Positions 45,317 through 53,883 of a stretch of DNA of 64,000 nucleotides are shown piece after piece. The notes under the pieces were generated by a model that did not search any database, was not told the DNA's origin, and saw only the letters and a list, made by a program, of their open reading frames with translations. The DNA lies in the NCBI GenBank assembly GCA_900542905.1, contig UQPF01000001.1, forward strand, positions 124,001-188,000, in the 5' to 3' direction. Position 1 is the stretch's first letter. Each line of letters opens with the position of its first letter. This DNA comes from an uncultured Collinsella sp. GTDB lineage: Bacteria > Actinomycetota > Coriobacteriia > Coriobacteriales > Coriobacteriaceae. Both the position numbers and the translations under genes were made by a program.

Positions 45317-46288
45317 GTGAATTCTGAATCCATCGCCGTCATCATCCCTTGCTACAACGAAGCGCTCACGATCGGAAAAGTCATCGACGACTTTCACCGC
45401 GAGCTTCCGCAGGCGACGGTCTATGTCTATGACAACAACTCGTCGGACGATACCTCACGCATCGCCACCGAGCACGGCGCCACAGTCCGCTTTGAGCCCC
45501 GTCAGGGAAAGGGCAACGTGTGCCGCCAGATGTTTCGCGATATCGACGCCGATTGCTACCTGATGGTCGACGGAGACGACACCTACCCCGCCGAGGCGGC
45601 CAAAGCCCTCTGCGAGCCCATCCTCAACGGCACGGCCGATATGACCGTAGGCGATCGCCTTTCCAACGGCACCTACGCCGAGGAAAACAAGCGTGCCTTC
45701 CACGGCTTTGGCAACAATCTGGTCCGCGCCATGATCAAGTGGATCTATGGTTACAGCTTCGATGACGTCATGACCGGCTACCGCGCCATGAGCCGCCCGT
45801 TCGTTAAAACCTTCCCCGTGCTTTCCGAGGGCTTTCAGATCGAAACCGAGCTCTCGATTCACGCCGTCGACCACCGCTGGCGCATCAAAGATGTACCCAT
45901 CGAGTACCGCGACCGTCCGGAAGGCTCCGAGTCCAAGCTCAATACCGTGAGCGACGGCATTAAAGTCGTTACGATGATCGGCACGCTGTTCAAGGACTAC
46001 CGCCCGCTGAAGTTCTTCAGTCTGGTTGCGCTTTTATTCGCGATTATCGGCCTGGCTTTGGGCATTCCTATCTTTGTTGAGTACTTTCAGACCGGTCTGG
46101 TCCCGCGCTTCCCCACCGCCATGCTCGCCGCCTCGTTTATGTTCCTGTGCGGACTGAGCCTTGCGACCGGATTCATCCTGGATTCTGTGGCAAAGGTTGA
46201 GAAAAAGCAGTGGGAGGTCAACGTGTACAGCAAATACGCCTACGATGACCAGCCCGGCCACCCTACTTCCAAGCCAAGCGAGAGGTAA
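45317..46288 (+). CDS. GT2 glycosyltransferase with two C-terminal spans
   Basis: 323 aa. The GT-A domain (about 1-225) has IAVIIPCYNEALTIGKV, MVDGDDTYP (the DxD motif) and GYRAMSRPFVKTFP; two membrane spans follow (about 235-255 and 268-290). The type is dolichyl/undecaprenyl-phosphate sugar synthase. GTG start after AAGGAG. It begins a three-gene plus-strand unit with the next glycosyltransferase and YfhO. Confidence 0.88.
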   Translation: MNSESIAVIIPCYNEALTIGKVIDDFHRELPQATVYVYDNNSSDDTSRIATEHGATVRFEPRQGKGNVCRQMFRDIDADCYLMVDGDDTYPAEAAKALCEPILNGTADMTVGDRLSNGTYAEENKRAFHGFGNNLVRAMIKWIYGYSFDDVMTGYRAMSRPFVKTFPVLSEGFQIETELSIHAVDHRWRIKDVPIEYRDRPEGSESKLNTVSDGIKVVTMIGTLFKDYRPLKFFSLVALLFAIIGLALGIPIFVEYFQTGLVPRFPTAMLAASFMFLCGLSLATGFILDSVAKVEKKQWEVNVYSKYAYDDQPGHPTSKPSER

Positions 46289-46294
46289 ACCACC

Positions 46295-47263
46295 ATGCCG
46301 CTCATCTCCATCGTCGTGCCGTGCTACAACGAGCAGGAATCACTTCCGATCTTTCTCAAAGAGCTCGATGGCGTCGTTCGCATCATGACTCAGCAGGACC
46401 CCGAGATCTCCTTTGAAGCCGTCCTCATCGACGATGGCTCGGCAGACAAAACGCTTGCCGTCATGAAAGCAGAAGCCGCGGCGGCGCATCCATACGCCAT
46501 CCGCTGGCACTCTTTCTCGCGTAACTTTGGCAAGGAGGCGGCGCTACTCGCCGGACTCCAGCACGCAAAGGGCGACTATGTCGCCACCATGGACGCCGAC
46601 ATGCAGGACCCGCCCTCGCTCCTACCGCAGATGTACGAGATCTTGCAGACCGAAAACTACGACAACGTCGCCACACGCAGGACCACCCGCGAAGGCGAGC
46701 CTCCCATCAGGTCGTTCTGTGCCCGTATGTTCTACAAGATCATCAACCGCATTTCAAAGGCCGACATCGTCGACGGAGCACGCGATTTTAGGCTCATGAA
46801 GCGGCTTATGGTCAACGCCATCATCTCCATGGGCGAATACAACCGATTCTCCAAGGGCATTTACGGCTGGGTTGGCTTCAAAACCAAATGGCTCCCCTAC
46901 GTAAACGTCAACCGCGTGGCCGGCGAGACCAAATGGAGCTTTTGGTCGCTGCTCCTCTATTCCATCGACGGCATCGTCGCTTTTTCCACAGCGCCGCTCT
47001 CCCTCGCCGCCCTCACGGGTATCGTTTTCTGTCTCATCGCCATCCTGGGATTTATCGTCATCCTGGTCAAAACGCTTGTTTGGGGCGACCCCGTAGGCGG
47101 ATGGCCCTCCCTTGCCTGCCTCATAACGCTGTTTGGCGGCATGCAGCTCCTGTGCCTGGGAATCATCGGTGAATACTTGGCAAAAGCCTACTTGGAAACC
47201 AAGCGACGTCCCATCTATATCATTCGAGAATCCAACGAGGAATCTGATGACACGGCCCAATAA
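46295..47263 (+). CDS. GtrB-like bactoprenol glycosyltransferase
   Basis: 322 aa. GT-A domain with ISIVVPCYNEQESLP, SRNFGKEAALLAGL, MDADMQDPP (DxD-type) and DGARDFRLM, then two membrane spans (about 230-255 and 265-290), the GtrB/YfdH arrangement. It should load a hexose onto undecaprenyl phosphate. Six bases after the previous gene; its end overlaps the YfhO start by 17 bases. YfhO-type proteins probably use such lipid-linked sugars. Confidence 0.9.
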   Translation: MPLISIVVPCYNEQESLPIFLKELDGVVRIMTQQDPEISFEAVLIDDGSADKTLAVMKAEAAAAHPYAIRWHSFSRNFGKEAALLAGLQHAKGDYVATMDADMQDPPSLLPQMYEILQTENYDNVATRRTTREGEPPIRSFCARMFYKIINRISKADIVDGARDFRLMKRLMVNAIISMGEYNRFSKGIYGWVGFKTKWLPYVNVNRVAGETKWSFWSLLLYSIDGIVAFSTAPLSLAALTGIVFCLIAILGFIVILVKTLVWGDPVGGWPSLACLITLFGGMQLLCLGIIGEYLAKAYLETKRRPIYIIRESNEESDDTAQ

Positions 47264-49658
47264 CAGCACGCTCAAGAATGTGGCGTTCTACGCCGCCTGC
47301 TTCGCATTTTCCGTCGCACTCTTTGTCGCACTTGCAGCGGCAGGGCATGTCTACCCCTTTGGCGACAAATCGTTTCTCACCAACGATCTCAAATACCAAT
47401 ACATCGACTTCTTTGCGTGGTTTCGCCGCGTCCTTTTAGGCGAGGCAAACCTTCGCTATTCCTTCTCACAGGGACTCGGCATGAACACATGGGGGCTCTA
47501 TAGCTACTACCTCGCCAGCCCCTTCAACCTGCTCTGTGTGCTGTTTCCCGCAGACAAGCTGACGCTCTTCGTATTTGCCATAACCGCGCTCAAACTGGGC
47601 TGCATCCACATCAGCAGCGCTTGGTATGTGCAAAAGCGCTTTGACCTGTCCAAGCCCGCCGCATTCTTGCTATCCCTCTCGTTCACGTTTTGCAGCTGGA
47701 CCATAAGTAATTTGTGTAATCCGCTCTGGATTGATTGCCTTATCCTGCTACCCATCTGCGCCTTCGGATGCTACGAGCTCATTCGCGAACAAAATATGGT
47801 ACGCCTCGTTATTGCGATTGCTCTCAATGTCATGTTCTGTTGGTATACGGCCTATATCAACATCCTATTCCTCTGCATCTTCGTATTGGTTGAGTTTGTC
47901 GATTACGTCGCTGCAGAAGGATTTAGCTGGATGCTCACGCTCGACCGGGCCCTACGATTTGCAGGGGCTATGATGCTTGGGCTGCTCCTGTCCGCCTGGA
48001 CCTTTTTGCCGACCATCCTTGCCATGGCAAAAGGCGGCCCCGTGCTGGCACTTGGCCCCTTGCTTAAAACAGGCCTCAAATCGCTCATCAGGGGCTTCAT
48101 CCCCGGCATGTGGGTGAATAACGGGAACACGCCGCAGTTCTATTGCGGCGTAATCATGATGTTACTTGCAATAAGCCTACTGTTTAACCGCAAGGTTTCG
48201 GCCAAGATACGCATCGCAACGTTCGTCGTCACAGCCGTCCTGATCGCTAGCTCCGTTTTGAGCCCGCTCGAGTACATCTGGTGCGGCATGCGCGTTCCCA
48301 ACGGGTTCTATTCGCGCACAGCCTTTTTGCTGGGCTTCTTTACGATGTGGGCCGCAGGCTATTCGTTGCAGGTGTTCGAGGGCCAGCCCAAATTTCGTCA
48401 TGTCTATCGACCCGCCGTCGTATTACCAATCCTGACAATCACCGCAATTGAGTTGTTTATCAACGCCCATGTGATGTGGAACCAACTGTACGCAGGCTAT
48501 TCCGAAGATGCCAACTGTACCTATGTGACTACCGCAACCAACACGATCACAGCCATTCAAGACCAGGATTCTGCGTCATTCTACCGCATCGATCGAACGA
48601 CCACGCGCACCGATAGCGCCGCCCTCAACGAGGGCTTAGCGCTTGGGTACAACCAGCTGTCGTCCTACTCATCCGCAAATAACCCGCAGGCAATTGCATT
48701 GCTCAACTCCCTTGGATACAGCAGCGCCGGCGAGTTTTCGACCCGTTATGCCGAACCCATTCTTGCCGTCGATGCCCTGCTGGGAGTTAAGTACGCCATT
48801 GCCGAACACAGCCCCGCAGGATACGTTACGGCAAAGGCAAATCAAACCGACTCCGCAAGCACGGTCTACGAGAATCCCAATGCGCTCAGCGCTGGCATCG
48901 CAGCTTCGAGCGGCGTTCAAAACAGCACGTTAGAGGGCAAGAACCCCTTCGAAAAGCAAAATGACCTATACAGCAAAATCCTGGGCCGCGAGGTAGAGCT
49001 CTATACCAAAATCGAGGCTACGAACACGGAAAATGGTGAGAACCAAAAGCAATGGAGCGTTACCGTTCCGGCGGAGTCCATCGGATACCTCTACATTAAC
49101 AAAGATGCGACCGCCGGCAGTTATTGGCCAGTCACCCTTACCATCGACCAGCGAACGATCACAAACGAGGCCTGGAGATTCGACAATAATATCCGCCAGA
49201 TTGCGGATGCATCGGACACCCCGAGCCAGCATACGGTGTCAATCGGAGTCGCAGAGGGTTATACGGACATGCCCCAAGACAATGAGCCGATCTTTTACGC
49301 CCTCAATCTGGACGTTTTCCAGCAGATTATGAACGAGCTTAAGACGAACGAATTTGTTCCGACGGTTTTTAAGGACGGAAGGATCGAAGGCGAGTATACC
49401 GCCAAGTATGACGGCAACCTGCTGCTGAGCGTTCCGTACGATGAGGGCTGGAACATAACGGTAAACGGAACCGCCGCAGAACTAACGCCCGCCGCCGATA
49501 AGGGCCTGTCGTCCCTGAACGTGCAGAAAGGCGCGAATAGGATCGTGATGACCTACAAGACTCCGGGCGCCCTTTCTGGGCTTGCAGTGAGTCTGGCGAC
49601 CACCGTCGCCCTTGTTGCAGCGGGTCTATACGCCAGGCATAAGAAAAGCCGCCGTTAA
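47247..49658 (+). CDS. YfhO-family membrane protein
   Basis: 803 aa. About 12 membrane spans in the first 430 residues, then a large outside domain and one last span at the C-terminus (about 775-795) followed by HKKSRR. Family marks: FLTNDLKYQYIDFFAWFRR and LSPLEYIWCGMRVPNGFYSRTAFL. The fold is GT-C-like; YfhO of Gram-positive bacteria adds sugars to wall or lipoteichoic polymers outside the membrane. ATG at 47247 after GAGG, inside the end of the GtrB-like gene. The frame extends upstream but is not coding there. Confidence 0.88.
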   Translation: MTRPNNSTLKNVAFYAACFAFSVALFVALAAAGHVYPFGDKSFLTNDLKYQYIDFFAWFRRVLLGEANLRYSFSQGLGMNTWGLYSYYLASPFNLLCVLFPADKLTLFVFAITALKLGCIHISSAWYVQKRFDLSKPAAFLLSLSFTFCSWTISNLCNPLWIDCLILLPICAFGCYELIREQNMVRLVIAIALNVMFCWYTAYINILFLCIFVLVEFVDYVAAEGFSWMLTLDRALRFAGAMMLGLLLSAWTFLPTILAMAKGGPVLALGPLLKTGLKSLIRGFIPGMWVNNGNTPQFYCGVIMMLLAISLLFNRKVSAKIRIATFVVTAVLIASSVLSPLEYIWCGMRVPNGFYSRTAFLLGFFTMWAAGYSLQVFEGQPKFRHVYRPAVVLPILTITAIELFINAHVMWNQLYAGYSEDANCTYVTTATNTITAIQDQDSASFYRIDRTTTRTDSAALNEGLALGYNQLSSYSSANNPQAIALLNSLGYSSAGEFSTRYAEPILAVDALLGVKYAIAEHSPAGYVTAKANQTDSASTVYENPNALSAGIAASSGVQNSTLEGKNPFEKQNDLYSKILGREVELYTKIEATNTENGENQKQWSVTVPAESIGYLYINKDATAGSYWPVTLTIDQRTITNEAWRFDNNIRQIADASDTPSQHTVSIGVAEGYTDMPQDNEPIFYALNLDVFQQIMNELKTNEFVPTVFKDGRIEGEYTAKYDGNLLLSVPYDEGWNITVNGTAAELTPAADKGLSSLNVQKGANRIVMTYKTPGALSGLAVSLATTVALVAAGLYARHKKSRR

Positions 49659-49673
49659 CAAGCGGCGGCTTTT
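49644..49673. terminator. Bidirectional terminator between YfhO and rmlCD
   Basis: Perfect AAAAGCCGCCG/CGGCGGCTTTT stem with an eight-base loop that contains the YfhO stop codon; T-runs in both directions serve the two convergent genes. Confidence 0.85.
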
Positions 49674-49695
49674 ACTCTCGAAAAGTTAATAGCGG

Positions 49696-51150
49696 CTAGA
49701 GCGTCTTGAGGTACTCCCCCAGCTCTTCCTCCCAGTCGGGCATGTTGAACCCGACCGACTCGAGCCTGGAAAGGTCGAGCGCGGAGTGGACCGGGCGCGG
49801 GGCGACGGGACCGGCGGCGCTCGCGTAGTAGTCGGCGGTCGATACCGGCAAGACCTTGTCCCCGTTGCCGTTGGCGGCCTCGAAGACGGCACGGGCGATG
49901 TCGGCCCAGCTCTTCACGGCGCCGGAGCCGGTGCAATCGTAGGTGCCGTAGGGGGCCTTCGCGTCCAGCACATGGAAGATGGCCTGCGCCATGTCGCGCG
50001 TGAAGGTCAGGCGTCCCAGCTGGTCGTCCACGACGGTGACCTGCGCGAGCCCGTCCTCGGGGTCGGCGACGCGGTCGGACAGCATTTTCATGGTCTTCAC
50101 GAAGTTGTGCCCCTCGCCGATGACCCAGGAGCTGCGCATGATGTAGTGGCGCGGGCACCCGGCCACGGCGATGTCGCCGGCGGCCTTGGTCTGGCCGTAG
50201 ACGGACAGCGGGCTGAGGGGCTCCTCCTCGGTGTGGACCTCGGCCGTGCCGTCGAAGACGTAGTCGGAGGACACGTGGACCAGGGTGATGCCGTGCTCGG
50301 CGCAGGTGCGGGCGAGAAGCGCCGGGCCGGTTGCGTTGGCCCTCCAGGCGGTCACGCGGCCCTCGGGGGTCTCCGCTTTATCCACGGCCGTGTAGGCGCC
50401 GCAGTTGATGACGGTGCCGTAGAGCGACCAGTCGTACTGTGCGTAGGCGTCCGGGTCGGACATGTCGAAGGTGTCGATGTCGCAGAAGTCGAAGTCCTTG
50501 GCCACGCCGCGCTCCTCGGCGAGCGCGCGCACCGCATGGCCCAGCTGGCCGTTGCAGCCGGTGACGAGCGTCCTCTTGGGCGCCATGGGGACGACGTCCT
50601 TCAGCATCGGGTGGTTGAGGTCGGCCTCGGAGACGGTGGCCTGCTCGAGCGGGATCGGCCACTCGATGGCGAGCTCGGGGTCGGCGAGGTTCACGAACGT
50701 GTAGGTCTTCTTCAATTCAAGGGACCAGTGGGCGTCCACCAGGTAGGTGTAGGCGGTGCCGTCCTCGAGCGCCTGGAAGGAGTTGCCCACGCCGCGCGGG
50801 ACGTAGATGGCCTTGGACGGGTCCAGGGTGCAGGTGAAGACCTTCCCGTAGGTGGCGCTGCCCTCGCGCAGGTCCACCCATGCGCCGAATACGCTGCCGC
50901 GCGCCACGGAGATGAACTTGTCCCAGGGCTCGGCGTGGATGCCGCGGGTGACGCCGCGGCTGTCGTTGTAGGAGATGTTGTTCTGGACGACGCGGAGGTC
51001 CGGGATGCCCAGGGCGGTCATCTTGGCGCGCTGCCAGTTCTCCTTGAACCAGCCGCGCGAGTCGCCGTGGACGGCGAGGTCGACGACCTTCAGGCCCTCG
51101 ATGCCGGTCTCGGCGACGGAGAGGTCCTTCTCGAATGCGATGTCTGCCAT
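49696..51150 (-). CDS. dTDP-4-dehydrorhamnose 3,5-epimerase/reductase fusion (RmlC-RmlD)
   Basis: 484 aa. Residues 1 to about 185 are RmlC (cupin) with RGIHAEPWDKFISVARGSVF, catalytic His about 72. Residues about 193-484 are RmlD: GCNGQLG (198-204), SSDYVFDG, and YGQTKAAGD with the catalytic Tyr and Lys. Together they turn dTDP-4-keto-6-deoxyglucose into dTDP-L-rhamnose. ATG at 51150, AGGAG ten bases upstream; the open frame continues upstream through a GC-rich hairpin but is not coding there. rmlB is directly upstream. Confidence 0.93.
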   Translation of the reverse strand: MADIAFEKDLSVAETGIEGLKVVDLAVHGDSRGWFKENWQRAKMTALGIPDLRVVQNNISYNDSRGVTRGIHAEPWDKFISVARGSVFGAWVDLREGSATYGKVFTCTLDPSKAIYVPRGVGNSFQALEDGTAYTYLVDAHWSLELKKTYTFVNLADPELAIEWPIPLEQATVSEADLNHPMLKDVVPMAPKRTLVTGCNGQLGHAVRALAEERGVAKDFDFCDIDTFDMSDPDAYAQYDWSLYGTVINCGAYTAVDKAETPEGRVTAWRANATGPALLARTCAEHGITLVHVSSDYVFDGTAEVHTEEEPLSPLSVYGQTKAAGDIAVAGCPRHYIMRSSWVIGEGHNFVKTMKMLSDRVADPEDGLAQVTVVDDQLGRLTFTRDMAQAIFHVLDAKAPYGTYDCTGSGAVKSWADIARAVFEAANGNGDKVLPVSTADYYASAAGPVAPRPVHSALDLSRLESVGFNMPDWEEELGEYLKTL

Positions 51151-51186
51151 GTGGGAAAAGCTCCTATCGAAGAGGTTGGGTAACCG

Positions 51187-51247
51187 GGGGCGCCCGCGCG
51201 GGGACGCAGGATCATCCCCATGCCCTGCGGCCCCGCGCGGGCGCCCC
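51187..51247. promoter_or_regulatory. Very strong hairpin between rmlB and rmlCD
   Basis: Perfect 17-base arms (GGGGCGCCCGCGCGGGG at 51187-51203 and its complement at 51231-51247), all G/C; the 27-base loop holds a second six-base stem (CGCAGG/CCTGCG). No T-run follows on either strand. It may set relative expression or protect mRNA ends. Confidence 0.6.
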
Positions 51248-51272
51248 GCGGTGCGGTCCGTCGGGGTTCGGC

Positions 51273-52292
51273 CTACTGGCCCTGTGCCCGGTAGCGGGCC
51301 TCGGTGGCCTCCTTGGCCGGGCGCCACCAGGACTCGTTCTCCACGTACCAGTCGATCGTCTGCTTAAGCCCCTCTGCGAAGTCGGTGTGCGCCGGCCTCC
51401 AGCCGAGCTCGCGCTGGAGCTTGGTCGAGTCGATGGCGTAGCGGCGGTCGTGGCCGGGGCGGTCGGCGACCCAGTCGAAGTCCTCGGGGTCGCGGCCCAT
51501 GGCCTCGAGGATCATGCGGAGCACGGTGATGTTGTCCCTCTCGCCGTCGGCCCCGATGAGGTAGGTCTCCCCCATGCGGCCGCGGGTCAGGATGTCCCAG
51601 ACGGCCGAGGAGTGGTCCTCGGTGTGGATCCAGTAGCGGACGTTCTCGCCGCGGCCGTAGAGCTTCGGCTTGACCCCGTCGACGATGTTGGTGATCTGCC
51701 TGGGGATGAACTTCTCCACGTGCTGGTAGGGGCCGTAGTTGTTGGAGCAGTTGGAGATCGTGGTGCGAAGGCCGTAGGTGCGGGTCCAGGCGCGCACGAG
51801 CATGTCGGAGGACGCCTTGGTGCTCGAGTACGGGCTGCTCGGGTGATACGGCGTCTCCTCGGTGAACTTGGCGGGGTCGTCGAGCGCCAGGTCGCCGTAG
51901 ACCTCGTCGGTGGAGACGTGGTGGTAGCGGACGCCGTATTTCCTCACGGCCTCCAGCAGGCGGAAGGTGCCCTCCACGTTGGTGCGAAGGAACGGCTCGG
52001 GGTCGGCGATGGAGTTGTCGTTGTGGGACTCGGCGGCGTAGTGGACGATCGCGTCGTGGCCGGGGACGATGCGGTCCAGCAGCTCGGCGTCGCAGATGTC
52101 GCCGACGACGAGCTCGACGCGGTCGGAGGGCAGGCCCGCGATATTCTCGGGGTTGCCGGCGTAGGTCAGCTTGTCCAGAACGGTCACGTGGACCCCGGGG
52201 TGGTTGTCGACCACGTAGTGGACGAAGTTGCTGCCGATGAAGCCGCAGCCGCCCGTGACGATAATGTTCTTGGGTTCAAAAATCTCAGACAT
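51273..52292 (-). CDS. rmlB: dTDP-glucose 4,6-dehydratase
   Basis: 339-aa extended short-chain dehydrogenase. NAD motif GGCGFIGSNF near residue 14, catalytic DEVYGDL, SPYSSTKASSD with the catalytic YxxxK, and SNNYGPYQ. It converts dTDP-glucose to dTDP-4-keto-6-deoxyglucose. The ATG at 52292 has only a weak ribosome-binding site. Base composition is very GC-rich (40 of 60 in 51481-51540), in contrast with the gene upstream. Confidence 0.95.
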   Translation of the reverse strand: MSEIFEPKNIIVTGGCGFIGSNFVHYVVDNHPGVHVTVLDKLTYAGNPENIAGLPSDRVELVVGDICDAELLDRIVPGHDAIVHYAAESHNDNSIADPEPFLRTNVEGTFRLLEAVRKYGVRYHHVSTDEVYGDLALDDPAKFTEETPYHPSSPYSSTKASSDMLVRAWTRTYGLRTTISNCSNNYGPYQHVEKFIPRQITNIVDGVKPKLYGRGENVRYWIHTEDHSSAVWDILTRGRMGETYLIGADGERDNITVLRMILEAMGRDPEDFDWVADRPGHDRRYAIDSTKLQRELGWRPAHTDFAEGLKQTIDWYVENESWWRPAKEATEARYRAQGQ

Positions 52293-52367
52293 GAAAATCC
52301 AATCTGAAGCATGTACAGCTTCTTTAGTATGCCGCAGGAAGTGACGCCGCGACGCTATTCAACAAAA

Positions 52368-53342
52368 CTATCGGACATTTCGGCATGCGATAAGAGCCAT
52401 AACCTTCGCTGAATTACCTCCTGTACAAAACGCCTCCGGAATGCAGTCTTTGTCGTAGTGAAAAACCGAATCCCCAGTTATTTCACGTAAGTATTTATAG
52501 AAGAAATCCTCCCAGCTTTTAAACTTCTCACTGTTTACAAAGGCTTCTGGGGTTTTCAAAACCGTCTTAACATCTAGCCCTGAAATTACGCCGGAGCTCA
52601 GTAGAAGCCACTCGAATGACTCGGGAAGACAAACCGTAACAGCATCGCGGTGAATGTCTTGCAGCTTAAGGACGCGGTCCGCATAGCACCCAAATGCCGC
52701 TCCGTCCGCAACAACAAACACGCGATCGTCGAGATGCTGATCCAACCAGCCCAAAATCGCGCTGTTCGTCATGGCCGAAGCACAGGAAAGCTCACTGTCA
52801 GCGAAATGCCGTTCAAAGAACTGGAAACCAGACTTGCTGTCCTCGCATAGAAGGATAGAAAAGTCCTGTTTTGGAGCCGACCGGGAAATAGCATAACGAT
52901 GATTCCCACGATCTTGATAAACAGGGACGAAAGAATGGTATTTTCCGCTCGTCTTAATCTTATAAATCTCATCCACGCTATACGGAAGATTAGGAAAATC
53001 AGCCCTTGAGATCAGCACGAAATAATTCGAGGAATACAGCACATGATGGGCAAACTCATCAGAATGAATCTCTTTTAAGCCCTCATCGACAAATACAATC
53101 GAGTCATGAACGGACGAAAGCTGGTTTCGCCAATCATAATCGGTCAGGGCGACACAGGGACAATCGCATTGCAAGGAAACACCCGACTGCTCACCCGTTC
53201 GCATGTAGTCTGCGACCATATCAAACAGTGTCGTCTTACCCGTGCCGCTATCGCCACGCACAATAGTGATGTTTCGCTTGATGGTAAATGTGTACTTGGT
53301 TCCCCTACGGCGGGAAATCTTAACAAGATGCGAACCGTTCAT
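52368..53342 (-). CDS. P-loop ATPase of unknown function (paired with DUF4869)
   Basis: 324 aa; no firm family. The N-terminal half has a Walker A motif GDSGTGKTT (30-38), a Walker B-like SIVFVDEG (81-88) and a sensor-like NYFVLISRADF (106-115). The C-terminal half has ILLCEDSKSG with Glu167 and VFVVADGAAFG with Asp213, which loosely resemble the acid motifs of Toprim/OLD nucleases; this is only a pattern impression. ATG at 53342 follows AGGTG; the frame opens three codons earlier at a GTG. The composition is AT-rich (22 G/C of 60 in 52441-52500). It directly follows the DUF4869 gene, which it probably needs as a partner. Confidence 0.6.
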   Translation of the reverse strand: MNGSHLVKISRRRGTKYTFTIKRNITIVRGDSGTGKTTLFDMVADYMRTGEQSGVSLQCDCPCVALTDYDWRNQLSSVHDSIVFVDEGLKEIHSDEFAHHVLYSSNYFVLISRADFPNLPYSVDEIYKIKTSGKYHSFVPVYQDRGNHRYAISRSAPKQDFSILLCEDSKSGFQFFERHFADSELSCASAMTNSAILGWLDQHLDDRVFVVADGAAFGCYADRVLKLQDIHRDAVTVCLPESFEWLLLSSGVISGLDVKTVLKTPEAFVNSEKFKSWEDFFYKYLREITGDSVFHYDKDCIPEAFCTGGNSAKVMALIACRNVR

Positions 53343-53351
53343 AAGCAGCAC

Positions 53352-53789
53352 CTACAGATACGGAATTGACTCGTGAATCAATTCGGCCATGTTATGAACG
53401 ATTCGACCGCTGTTCACGACTTTGATTTTAAACTCCTCGCGACCAAAGTCCATCACATGATAGAGATTCACAACGAGCTTGCGGTCTTTCGCGATGTCGA
53501 GAATCCACTTGGCACAGTTATCACCACAGGTCGAAGCGTTAAAAATATGCTTACGATCAAATCTCATAAGCAGCAACGTTTTCACGCCACCAGAAAGCTG
53601 GAGTGGGGAGATGGAACCAAGCACAGGGCTTTCGATGACGTTTTCGGAGACAACATCCGATCGATCGACATCTTTAATTATCGAGACCGCATAGGGATCC
53701 GTAATCCAAGAAGACCGGTAAGAGTTTTTGAAATATGTCGCTGTGTTGTAAATCGCTTCTGGCATATCGCCAAAGTAGACGCTTAACAC
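53352..53789 (-). CDS. DUF4869-like protein (paired with P-loop ATPase)
   Basis: 145 aa, recognised from the N-terminus LSVYFGDMPEAIYNTATYF, the segment LSGGVKTLLL (65-74) and ASTCGDNCAKW (85-95), which I associate with the uncharacterised DUF4869 family. GTG at 53789 with GGGAG five bases upstream is the best start; the frame opens at a TTG four codons earlier. Its stop codon is nine bases before the ATPase ATG, so both genes form a tight pair. The function is unknown. Confidence 0.65.
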   Translation of the reverse strand: MLSVYFGDMPEAIYNTATYFKNSYRSSWITDPYAVSIIKDVDRSDVVSENVIESPVLGSISPLQLSGGVKTLLLMRFDRKHIFNASTCGDNCAKWILDIAKDRKLVVNLYHVMDFGREEFKIKVVNSGRIVHNMAELIHESIPYL

Positions 53790-53838
53790 ATCCACTCCCA
53801 ATCATATTGGCTATATGGTCACCGTAATCATAACGAAA

Positions 53839-53863
53839 GGGGCCACCAAATAACGGTGGCCCC
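53839..53863 (-). terminator. Terminator after rmlA
   Basis: Perfect nine-base stem GGGGCCACC/GGTGGCCCC with a seven-base loop, 20 bases past the rmlA stop; the minus strand continues TTTCGTTA. It separates rmlA from the AT-rich two-gene insert. Confidence 0.65.
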
Positions 53864-53883
53864 TAAAAGAAAGCAAGAAGGCG

